Positions 1-9,804 of a DNA stretch of 64,000 nt are shown in pieces. The stretch's first letter is position 1. Each line of letters begins with the position of its first letter. The notes below the pieces were generated by a model. The model did no database searches. It was not told the origin of the DNA and worked only from the letters and a program-made list of their open reading frames with translations. The stretch is from Ilex aquifolium. Its lineage: Eukaryota; Streptophyta; Magnoliopsida; Aquifoliales; Aquifoliaceae. Both the position numbers and the translations under genes were made by a program. The DNA is taken from assembly GCA_951799425.1 (NCBI GenBank), contig OX637398.1, forward strand, positions 1,984,001-2,048,000, given 5' to 3'.

Positions 1-1495
1 CAAATGTCTGTTTTAGTCACATGCTGTATATGAAAAATATATGCACTTCTTAAAAAAAAATTAAATTAAATTCAGGATGGGCCCCCAATTTTTTTTGGAC
101 ACAAATAATTGCCCTATCTATATTTTTTTTTTTTTTGAAAGAACCCTATCTATATTCACCTCTTCTCCTTATAGATATAATTATAGGCTATAATGTTTTA
201 TCATTTTTAGCAAACGGTTAGGTTAGAATAATAATTTGCTGCGTTATTAGATTTTTTATCATTTAAATTGGAAGACATTTCATTTATCTTTTTAAAAGTG
301 AGGACATACCAAATACCAATAATATGTTTACTCATGAGTTTAAATTATGCAGGATTAAAATATTTTTATTTCATGAGCTATTCCCAAGCCAACATCTTCC
401 TTTGGAGGATTTGGGAGACAGAAAACATACCTTATCAGTGATACCCAAACTCTTTCTGAATTCATATAGCATTCTAATTCCGTTACACAGATTCAACATT
501 GTCTTCTTGAGGTTTCCAAAACATATTTGTCCCACACTTGTCTTTGTCTAGCTAACAAACGGTAATATTCAAACTTTTGATGTCAATAAGATTTTCAATC
601 ATAATGAATTATCTCCACAATGAGGCTAGTATTACGGGTTTGCACTTTCAAGCTCTCGTATGACACTAAAATACTAGTAATCTCATTTGAAAGTGCTAAG
701 TAAACCTTTACAACCTAGCTAGCACAAATTGTTAGAGAACACACAAGTAGAGAACAAAAGAGTTTAAGAGAACGGAATTATTGTATTGCACAAGATGAGA
801 TTACACTTCTTGGCTTGGAATGAGACTCACCCTCCTATTTATCGGTTTTTGGCTTTACAATGAATGACTAAGATTTTACCAGGTGTCAATTATCTAGCCT
901 ACCACTTGAATATTTATACAAATAGCTAGATATTTACAAGTATAAGAATACTCTCATTCTCTCTCTAGTATTTTTTAGAATCTTCGAAGTCCTAAATTTA
1001 TCCAGAAGCTCCACTCTAGTGTCCTCCAGATCCTGACACTAGGCAACCTTCCTCTAGTACTATAGACAAAATAAACTTTGTCGGATTATAGAATTGAAAT
1101 GTATCTTTTAGTATCTTTATCTTTACTCAAATCACAATCAAGAAAAATGTGTCTATAGAGAAACTAACTGCCGTATCTTGCTAATATCATGTTATATAAT
1201 TGAACATTGTAAATTGTGTTTACTTTATCTTTATTTATGATGTTTGAGATCGACTGAATGTTTAGATTGAGTTTTAAGAGAGACAGTTTTCTAAGCAACG
1301 TAAGAATGAAAGTATTTATCGTCATGTCAGGAGAAATGACAAAAAAGCGAGTGACAAAAAATCGAGTTTGATCGAGTTTTGAGAGAGAGAGAGAAATGAT
1401 AAATTTTGAATTCTTAGTTGAGAGGGAGAGAATGAATGTGTGTTTCATGTTTTCTAAGCAATGGAGGGACAATAGCATTTATTGTCACAGAAATG
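1..1495. other. AT-rich spacer, no gene recognised
   Basis: No open frame in this stretch resembles a protein. Around 730-1080 the text reads like the end of a decayed LTR (short direct motifs, a GA-rich stretch, transcript-like sequence), but no paired LTR or TG...CA boundary can be shown. Short GA/CT runs occur near 1380-1430. Confidence 0.4.
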
Positions 1496-1499
1496 AAAA

Positions 1500-2145
1500 T
1501 TTGAATTTAAAATAGGATCAATTTTATTTTGTATCCATAAAATTTCTAAATTTTTATTTTGCACTATCAAAGTTTATTTTTTTCAAATTGCACCCTTAAT
1601 CAAACAAATTTATTGCAATCAGGCCCAATAAAAAATTCTCATTCCATTTGCTGTCTATTTTATCCCACCCGTGCAAATCACTAGAAGTAATGATGAACTT
1701 ATTAGTAACAACACACCTATTTTGAGGTCAAAAAACCTTTGTTTGAGTCTAATCGAAAATAGATTAGGTAGTTCATTAAATAATTGGTTGGGTTTGATTC
1801 TCAAAACAATTGTATTTTGACTAATAAGCCCTTCTTATGTTAAAATAAGCCACAAATAGAATGAGAGTTATTTAGTGGGCTGATTGAAATAAATTTGTTT
1901 GAGTAGGAGTATATGTAAAAAGAGCAATGCTATGTATCCCAAATCTCCAACCCAAATTTTCATCTCAAATGAAGGGAGACCATTGGATCAGTGGGTCCCA
2001 TTTAAAAAAGTTGATGTAACTCATTCATCCAATGGTCTCTCTTCATTTGGGATGAAAATTTGGGTTAGAGATTTGTGATACATAGTATTTTCCATGTAAA
2101 AATTTTAAACTTTTACGATACAAATTTAAAATTTCAGTCTTCCTC
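1500..2145. repeat. Inverted-repeat element interrupted by a nested MITE
   Basis: The left arm (about 1505-1665) and the right arm (about 1810-1921, resuming at 2094-2145) are imperfect reverse complements; both carry a conserved block reading ATTTGTTTGA or its complement. The right arm is split by the 172-bp MITE at 1922-2093, so the insertion order is clear: outer element first, inner MITE second. No coding capacity is seen. The outer ends and target duplication are not sharply defined. Confidence 0.5.
1922..2093. mobile_element. 172-bp MITE with about 70-bp TIRs and a 9-bp target duplication
   Basis: The two halves are near-perfect reverse complements. The left end starts GAGCAATGCTATGTATCCC and the complement of the right end starts GGAAAATACTATGTATCAC, followed by a shared block around CCAAATTTTCATC. 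The element is flanked by the 9-bp direct repeat ATGTAAAAA at 1913-1921 and 2094-2102. Long TIRs plus a 9-bp duplication fit a non-autonomous Mutator-like (MULE) element. Confidence 0.8.
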
Positions 2146-2169
2146 ATTTCACTGGTCAATCTCGGAAAA

Positions 2170-2325
2170 TGCTATTTGGACATAATTTTGGGACCTTATT
2201 TGGAGACTTAATGACGTATAATTATTGGATTAATTGTGGGTTCTATCTAATATTAGAACTCACAACTAATCCAATAATTACATTAAAATCATATCATTAA
2301 ATTCCCAAATAACGTCTTTATAGCA
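2170..2325. mobile_element. 156-bp MITE-like inverted repeat
   Basis: The two halves (about 75 bp each) are imperfect reverse complements that meet near 2245. Both contain the block TAATTATTGGATTA or its complement. There is no ORF. A clean target duplication is not visible, so the superfamily is left open. It lies about 75 bp from the preceding MITE and immediately upstream of the CT-rich stretch before the receptor-kinase pseudogene. Confidence 0.55.
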
Positions 2326-2374
2326 ATGCTCGTCCATCACACCCTGCAGCACTATACCACCTCCCCTCTCTGTC

Positions 2375-2734
2375 GGCTCTCTCTCTCTCTCTCTCCCTCT
2401 CCCATTTTCTCCTCCTCTATTCTCCGACTGTTTCTCCAAACCCCTCAAAGCACACATTCTTTTTCTTCTACGAAACCCCTTAAAACTGTCAACACACCCA
2501 CACGCTGCACAAACACACACCAACTGCCACAGCCATCACCACCACACTCCCTTTCTCCTCCTCCTCTTCCTCTTCATATAATTAACACCCACCAGCTGTT
2601 TGATGATTGTTCCATTACATCTACTAATTTCTATGTTCAATCTCATTCTTCACCGTATCGACTGCCACCCACATTGACGCTCGATGCCACCACCATCCAC
2701 GACGCCATTGACGCACCGCGGTCTATACCATCCA

Positions 2735-2771
<37 letters not shown>

Positions 2772-2900
2772 CTCTTTGCTCACATCTCTTTCTACGCACA
2801 CAATTGCACACCACACAAATAAATCCAGTTCACTCGATTCACACACCTGCACACAAACACAAATTGAACACACAACTCTCTCTCTCTCACTCTCACAAAA
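2375..2900. repeat. CT/CA-rich low-complexity tract with (CT)n microsatellites
   Basis: Runs of (CT)n occur at about 2379-2402, 2740-2790 and 2875-2895, within a generally pyrimidine- and CAC-rich stretch. Apparent ORFs here on either strand are serine/leucine or threonine/histidine repeats caused by the composition and are not genes. Such CT-rich leaders are common in plant 5' UTRs, so this may be the old leader of the adjoining receptor-kinase pseudogene. Confidence 0.6.
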
Positions 2901-2924
2901 CACACGCACACATACGGCTCAGCG

Positions 2925-3945
2925 ATGCCACCTGCAATGCCACCCACGTGTTTGCAATTTTCAAACACATCGGTTGGTTTCATCTGCCCTTTTGTCGGTG
3001 TGCCTTGTTGGGACGACCGACAGAACCGTCTGCTCAGCCTTCAGCTTCGGGACACGAGCCTTGCCGGTGAAATTCCAGACGCTTTACAGTATTGTCAGAG
3101 CTTACAAACTCTCGATCTATCCGGTAACAGTCTCTCTGGTTCGATCCTTACTCAAATTTGCAGTTGGTTCCCTTATTTAGTTACCCTGGACTGATCAAAC
3201 AACTCTTTAACCGGTTCAATCCCCGCCGATCTTGGTAATTGCTTGTATTTAAACAATTTAATATTATCAAACAACAAATTATCTGGCAACATACCGCATC
3301 AAATTTCTAGTTTAAATCGGCTTAAGAAAATTTCTGTTGCTAATAATGATTTATCCGGTAGGATTCCTCCGTTTTCCGATACAACAATTATTCCGGAGGA
3401 TTTTGCTGGAAATAGTGGACTATGAAGTGGTCCCCTAGGGAAGTGTGGTGGTTTGAATAAGAACAAAATTGGCAATGATTATTGTGGCTGGAGTATTAGG
3501 TGCCGTGGCATCAATGTTGTTACAGTTTGGAGTGTGGTGGAGGTATTTACGAGGTTGAGTCGGAGAGGCTAGCTATGGGATTGGGAGAGACGATAGTGGT
3601 GGTTTGGGCTGAAAGATTGAGGGCTCATAAGCTTTGCTCAGGTATCTTTGTTTAGGAAACCGCCAAGGTTCTTTGAGTCGTAAAATTCGAATCGTGTTAA
3701 TTTTTTGGGGTTAAATCATGAGAAATACTCTAATCTTATGTGGATGACCTCTCTTCGACCGAATCAAGGAGATCGAGGTGCGCGTAAATTGACCCAAATA
3801 CTCTTAATTGTTAAAAAAAAAAGGAAATTGCTCGTGAAAGTTAAGTTGGCGGATTTAATAGTTTTAGCGCAAAGAACATTATAATTTTGACTAGGACTGA
3901 GACGGCTTATAAAACATTTTTTCCCGATGGATCTACGTTAGGGGC
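2925..3945 (+). pseudogene. BIR2-like LRR receptor-kinase pseudogene
   Basis: The + strand encodes successive pieces of a BAK1-interacting (BIR-class) LRR receptor-like kinase: an N-terminal LRR cap with GVPCWDD, LRRs including LAGEIPDAL, LDLSGNSLSGS, LILSNNKLSGNIP and NDLSGRIPP, then FAGNSGL and GPLGKCGGLN before the membrane region. A TGA interrupts the LRRs at about 3192 (after VTLD) and a second stop falls after NSGL at 3423. Further frameshifts break the juxtamembrane part (AERLRAHKL is readable near 3610) and the kinase start (VKLADL near 3842, PDGSTL near 3930). The rest of the kinase domain is absent. BIR proteins normally sequester BAK1 and have a pseudokinase domain. No signal peptide is present, and disruptions in several places make a functional product very unlikely. 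Confidence 0.85.
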
Positions 3946-3949
3946 ACAT

Positions 3950-5870
3950 GTCCACCCTCAACTCTTTTTTTTTATATATCTTTTTAACATTGTTTACATA
4001 TTTTGGATATATTTTAAACGTTACGAACAATAATTCCAAATGGTGACTAAAAATGAACTTATCAATTGAAATATGTTTTAATTCCACCTTGTATATATAT
4101 AATTGTGATGACATTGATGATGTTGCGTGTAGTCATTCCTATCGGTCGGGGCAGCATACGCATCAACTTTCCATTAACAACAACCCTGCACGAGATGTAA
4201 TTCTGTCCCCCCTTGGAACAAAAAGGGCCCATAATTTTGAATCTCAATCACCTTAGACCAAGTCTTTGCTTCTTGAAACAATCAAAATCAAACCAAAAAA
4301 GAAGCAAGAAAAAGAGAAAGTGAAAGAAAAAAGATTTGAGCAAAGGGTTACTTTGTTTTCCACTTTAAAGAGAGATCCTAAAAGCTAATATATATAATAT
4401 TGTTAATTATATCAGATCTCTTTTGTTTTACTTTCTCAATTTTTATCAACGGTTAATCATCCACCATGAATGCAAATAGAACTCAATTATAGATATAAGT
4501 GAATATCTTATAAATATAAGATAGAGTAATCTTCATTGTCAATGTAATAGAAAGAATCTGGATTCTATTTAATGGAATACATTTTGTTGATCGAAGGAGC
4601 TACACCCAAATTCTTGTAACGATCAAGATTGATCCTATTTTGATCTAATGGTATACAATTTATCTCAAATTTTTTTTTTCGTTAAAAAATATCATCTTTT
4701 TTACATGGTCTCCAATGTTAGATAACTTAACCAACACCCACCCTAATGCTAAACAACTTCATTAATCCACGCTTACCTTTCTCTTCTCTCATCCCTACTC
4801 TCTCTTACTTTACTTCTAAATTGTGTAATTAAAGGAAAATAAATTGTTATTTAAAATAGAAATAATACATAGTTAATGTTTAATTTTTGATATTACAGAG
4901 CGTTTAAGCACGAAATTATTGCTAATAATACTATTATTATAGCACAATTCAAGGGGGAAAGTTTTTAGAAAAGAGGGCACCTGTAACCAATGCAATTTTG
5001 CTTTATATGGGAGCAAACGCCTTTAAACAAAAGAAAGCCAATCCAATGAAAAAGCAAAGACAATTTACCCTTTAAAAGATCTTACAAACAGGCCTATCCA
5101 AAATGTATGGAGAATAGCAGATTTCTCGGGTTGTGATCTATTTTTATTCAGTATCTACTTGTTGCTGGTTTTGTTTTGCATGCAAAGTGATGTCCCAATC
5201 CATAAATCACGCTTCCTTTGAATTCAAAGCAGGCAGGGATAACCATTTTTTTTTTTTTTGTTTTTCTGGATTCAATGGTCAGGATGTTCAGATTACCTTA
5301 CGCACACCTCGACTAATCTCTTCCTCAGGACAGTCAATGACAGATCATCCATGTCGGACTAGGATATTCATTCTAGTCCATCATGACCTGACTTTAAGGA
5401 ATTGTCAAAATTCAAACCTCTAAACAGGTTGGAATAACCAAATTTTGATTCTGTACCTCCAAAGGGTTCACCCTTTCTAAGGGTTCTCGCACATGTAATA
5501 TGTGTGAGAGAAGCTTCGGCGAATCTGATACCATGAATTCAAATGAAATAACATAGAAATTTGATAACTCCCCTATTTCAAAGGTTCTCTAATAGCTCAC
5601 ACGATTATAACAAGAATCACAAATAACTCAATGTAAATGTTCAAGATTCAGATGCCTTCTAGTATAATTTTTCTTATTTTTTTCTCAATAATAAACTACC
5701 AACAACATATTGATGAGAGATTCATTGAGGAAAATTGAGTAAAAATATACCAACAAAGATCACGCAATCGGTTGCATTTGAATTTAGGTAAATACCTGGC
5801 CATAGTATTTAGTCTAACATTCTCAAACTGGATTCAAACATTTTTGCCTTCTGAATTCTGATGAAACAAA
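3950..5870. other. Intergenic spacer, no gene recognised
   Basis: AT-rich. The short ORFs have no recognisable domain. The segment around 5230-5400 resembles 17530-17660 in word order (a poly-T run, then a motif of the type ACGCACACCTCGACTAATC), which suggests two diverged copies of a short dispersed repeat. Nothing else can be supported. Confidence 0.4.
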
Positions 5871-5899
5871 TTTACAGTACATTTCTTCTACATAGTTTC

Positions 5900-6584
5900 T
5901 TAAGCTCGATCAGGTGGTTGTCTGTACTTCCCTGCTCTCCTGAGGAAACATTACAATGTACAATAATGAGAGAGAGAGAGAGAGAGTTACTGCATATTAC
6001 ACAAGAAAATGACTGACGACGTAATAAGCCAAAGTAAACAACACCACCGTCATGTGCATACATATAAAACCAACCAGGCCTAACTTAGTTGGTCATCCTA
6101 GACTCTCTAAATCAGAAGGTTAGGGGTCAATTCTTGCAAAATGGTCATGCCTCTCTTGGTTGGCTCTATTCCGCCATTTTTTCGGGTTTCTTCCGATTGC
6201 ATTGCTATCAATTTCGTCTAAAAGCCATCAGTCAGCTACTAGTATTTCCTAAGTCGCATCTTATCAGTATCTGTTGTGGGTTATGAAATCAGAACATGTT
6301 TGTAGACGTAAACATGCAAGTGTGTACCTGTTGTGAAGAGGATCAGGACCATTAGGCACTCTTCTCTTGCTCACGTAATTTAGATCAAACTTCTGATGAA
6401 CAGAAAGCCTCTCTGTTCCTATCAACTTCAAGAGCTTGAAATTCCCTTTTGATGAAACTGCTATCGAATTTGAACTTGTTTTGGTTACCTGCTTCCCTAA
6501 AATCCCCACAAATAAAAACCAGATGAAACCCACAAACAAAATAGCTACCAATGAAGCCTTTGAAATTGTTCTTCTGCCACCCAT
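5900..6584 (-). CDS. CLE25: CLE25/26-like signalling peptide precursor
   Basis: The coding parts are 6328-6584 (exon 1, ATG at 6582-6584) and 5900-5939 (exon 2, TAA at 5900-5902), with a 388-bp GT-AG intron in phase 2. The 98-residue product begins MGGRR, has one hydrophobic signal segment at about residues 10-30, a variable middle, and the CLE motif RRVPNGPDPLHN near residues 74-85. The intron falls right after the motif; exon 2 supplies only a short basic tail (AGKYRQPPDRA). A motif of the form R(K/R)VPNGPDP(I/L)HN with an intron near the 3' end is characteristic of CLE25/CLE26 relatives. In that family the secreted dodecapeptide acts on CLV1/BAM-type receptors in vascular tissue, and Arabidopsis CLE25 is a root-to-shoot dehydration signal. 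The role here is inferred from the family. The alternative upstream in-frame ATG (6635) encodes a poly-Glu/Arg leader from a CT repeat and was rejected. Confidence 0.85.
6074..6250 (+). repeat. SINE-like unit with tRNA-type A and B boxes, in the CLE25-like intron
   Basis: Near 6079-6092 the text TAACTTAGTTGG resembles a pol III A box, and about 35 bp later GGGTCAATTCT resembles a B box, the spacing of a tRNA-derived SINE head. Non-tRNA body sequence follows to about 6250. No poly-A tail or target duplication was confirmed. The unit lies antisense to the CLE gene. Confidence 0.4.
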
Positions 6585-7451
6585 AGTTCTCTCTCTCTCT
6601 CTCTCTTCTGTTCTTATATACCCTGATCCTCTCAAACGCAGAATAACAGGCCGTTGAGAAATAGGAGAAGAGATGAGCTCAAAACGTTCATGGTGGCGTT
6701 GGCATGAGGGTTATGCATTCGGAGGTCTCAGATTAGAAGTGAGCAGAAGAGCAAATAGGGTAGGAGAGAGCAGGTTAAGGAAAGTGTGGGTGGTTTTTTC
6801 AACTTGGCGGGTAAGGAGTGATTGGGGGTTCTCTTTATAGGTGGAGGATAGAAGCAATTTGTATTGCATTTAGACAGAGAGAGGAGAGAGAGGGACAGTA
6901 GCAGGAGAGAAATTGATAGCGAAATTGTTGCTTTACACAGATTATGGGTCCACAGGAAAACTATGCCTATTCTTAGTCAAGATGGAGGAATAGAGACAGC
7001 AGTAATCCAAATACATTTACTCTTCAACCTTTTTTTTAGTTCTTTGAATACAAGTGGGACCTATTATATATAAATGAGTCTATCACTCATCAACGATAAA
7101 TGTTTTGTCGAGAAAGAAAATAAAACAAAAAGATGTTGAAGGGATCGGTGTAAATCTTATATGATTTGTTTAGTGCCAATGAGTAAGAAACTATTGTTAG
7201 TCAATTAGTAAATCAGCATTAGTTCCTCAATCTAATGAATTTCATTTCATTTCATTTTTCTCATACCAATCGAATACTTCGTTTCACTTTATTTTTGTGT
7301 TCCTCACTATTTGCTGAAATCTCATGTTAGAAACTTCTCAATTATAACCAAAACCAGGCTAAATCACCACAAGCCTGTTTCTTTCCTAGTCCTACTACAT
7401 GACTTAAATCCCAACTCCATTAGATCTACGCCAAATGGGTACGTAATAGAC

Positions 7452-8959
7452 TCAAGAATCGGAATATCCGTCCAATAGAAGAGGAAATTCCAACTGCATC
7501 TTGCTGTCTAGGTCCAAGATGCCGTCCACAAAAGAGTCCACAGCAGATGGAGTCGCCTCAGAACAATTTCTTCTGTGACTTCCGTTATTTCTTTCATCAT
7601 AACCATCTTTCCCATGTGTGATTCCATTGGAGTTATTTCCATTTCCATTGCCAAAGTTATATGGAAGTGTCTCGTTTTGCGTCATAACTTCACCATTCTT
7701 TGATGATAACAACCCCTGGAATTCATGCTCTTTTTGCTGCTCTATATCAGTAGATTCAGAAGGCTCTCCGAGAATGAATTCAGTCCAGCTAGGGGGAGAA
7801 GACGGTACCATTTGAACCCGATAAGTCTCGCAGGAAAATGATTGAGGTGAGCTCAATTGTGTGATACCACATGAAGATGATGAAGAAGCAGAAGAGGGGA
7901 CTTCATTGAAGAAATGTGGTAAGACAGTTTCTTGGTTGATTACTGAAAAAGGAGCCACATTGCCCCAGGACGAGTTGTTAGTAACAGGTGTAGCTTGAAA
8001 TTGCTCAATAGAGTTTCGGGTGTTTGGGAGGCCGCTGATGTTTCCATAATCAGTGAGGATCTGAGAGAAGGGCTTATGGGTTACTGGATCAATTCCCATT
8101 TTGGAGAGCTTCTTCCTTAGCTTAGTGTTCCAGTAGTTCTTGACATCATTGTCTGTTCTTCCAGGTAGCTGCTTTGCTATTAAAGACCACCTGCGCCACA
8201 GAGACAATGGAGAGAGAGAGAGAGCATTACGAGGACAAAAACATTTATGCAAATTGTTCACAAACTTCAGCATCCAAGTTAAATGAACATTGGATTGACC
8301 GATCGTACCATTTTCTTTTTAAGAGGAATGACATTGTTCCAAAAATTCAACAGACATGATCATAAAACCATTATCAAGAAAGAAAACAATATTCATTAAA
8401 CAGGCTAAGAATTCTGAAAATTAAAGGTAAATTTTAAAGTTTCAGGAACTTTGAAGATACGACAGAAAACTGGATCATTTGACTGGACAAAAGAATAGTA
8501 GATCCAAAACAACAATGGAATAGAAAAGCCAAAATGGTTGGGGGAGGAAAAAAGGGAAACAACCTGCTGCCAATAGCTTTATGAAGCTCGAGAATGAGTT
8601 CTTCTTCCCGGGGTGTGAAGTTGTCATGCTTGAGGTCAGGCCTCAGATAATTAGTCCACCTTAGCCTACAGCTCTTCCCACATCTATTAAGCCCTGTTTC
8701 GACTTGCACAAACACAGTTAGAATAAAAATATGGCGTATGTCGAGAGTATTGAGGATTAAAATTCTTAATAATGCAAAGCTCAATAAATCTTATGCAAGC
8801 AGAAAAGAGAAAGTGTCCCAGTAAACCTGCTTTCTGGGGGACCAAGGTCCAGTTGCCAATTCCATGGCTAGCTACGTATGCCAGTATCTTTGCGTCTTCT
8901 TCTGCAGTCCAAGGGCCTCTTTTCACATTAGCTTTATCACAACAAGGAGGTCTACCCAT
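7452..8959 (-). CDS. TDF1: R2R3-MYB transcription factor, TDF1/MYB35 type
   Basis: Three exons: 8827-8959 (133 bp), 8564-8693 (130 bp) and 7452-8190 (739 bp, TGA at 7452-7454). The first two exon sizes are the classic R2R3-MYB pattern, and the phases fit a 333-residue protein. Residues 1-115 hold R2 and R3 with [15 protein letters not shown] at the start, [19 protein letters not shown] between repeats, and [19 protein letters not shown] at the end of R3. [16 protein letters not shown] follows. The combination of [23 protein letters not shown] and the post-R3 motif matches the MYB35/TDF1 group better than its relative MYB80, whose R2 reads differently. In Arabidopsis, TDF1 acts downstream of DYT1 and upstream of AMS in tapetum development. 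The C-terminal half is acidic and Ser/Asn-rich, consistent with activation. The start is the MGR Met; the longer frame upstream is a (CT)n artefact. Confidence 0.9.
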
Positions 8960-8981
8960 CAAAATGATAATGGTGTAAGTG

Positions 8982-9014
<33 letters not shown>
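8982..9014 (-). repeat. (GA)n/(CT)n microsatellite in the MYB 5' UTR
   Basis: An uninterrupted GA run lies about 25 bp upstream of the MYB start codon and so falls in the 5' leader on the coding strand as CT repeats. A second CT/CA run occurs at 9202-9250. Confidence 0.7.
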
Positions 9015-9018
<4 letters not shown>

Positions 9019-9049
9019 TATGCAATGGTGGGTTTGATGTAATGGTGAT

Positions 9050-9201
9050 GTAATTTTACAGCTTTACAAAGAACGTTTATGGGGGAATATTTAACAAGTG
9101 AAGAAGCAAGAGATGCATGTAATTTGGCTCCTACTTAACAACAATTGCATGATTGTATCATCAACTAGCAAAACGGTTTTACATGACATGAAATATAGTG
9201 C

Positions 9202-9233
<32 letters not shown>

Positions 9234-9804
9234 TACACACTCTCTCTCTTTCACCTATAAGCTTGGCTCAAAGAGCATTACTGTTTTCAGGTTCAAATTG
9301 GGTGAATTATTTTGTTAAGCTGAGTTAACTAATCTGATTCGCTTGTGCCGGGTCTGGAGACAACCGCCCCTCTTAAGCATTGGCTTATTCATTTACAACT
9401 GTGACAATCTTAACCGAAAACCAGGTCAGCATGGCACACTTGTGTATGTTTGAGTTGAGGAGTTCTTTAGAAGACACCTTAATTAACTTATCAGAACAAG
9501 TACAACAATGGTTCAGACCAGAGCTATCTAAAATTCTAGTCAAGGAGCAATTATTTAAGGTAGGTTTTGATCTTAGGCAGAAGAGAGAGAGAGAGAGAGA
9601 GAGCCACATGATTAATTGAGAAGCAAATACTTTCATATGACTTAATTGTTAAAGAAAATTAGAGTGTAGCTCCATGACAGTAGAATATGGAGTTCCTCAT
9701 TATTTTCATATATAGGACTTGCAATCACAGCAAGATGTTTGGTACAGCCATCAATCTTTACTGTGTAAATAAAACCAAGCTTCAAATGCAAGGAAAATGA
9801 GTAA
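9050..9804. other. Intergenic: MYB upstream region and P4H 3' flank
   Basis: Contains the CT/CA microsatellite at 9202-9250 and a GA run at 9583-9603. The short ORFs here have no family resemblance. The left part is probably the MYB promoter and the right part the 3' UTR of the prolyl 4-hydroxylase gene. Confidence 0.4.

Noticed and set aside
2326-3180. 284-codon + strand ORF rich in Ser/Leu/Thr/His
   Set aside because: It is created by CT and CA repeats and overlaps the real LRR frame in another phase; there are no domain motifs.
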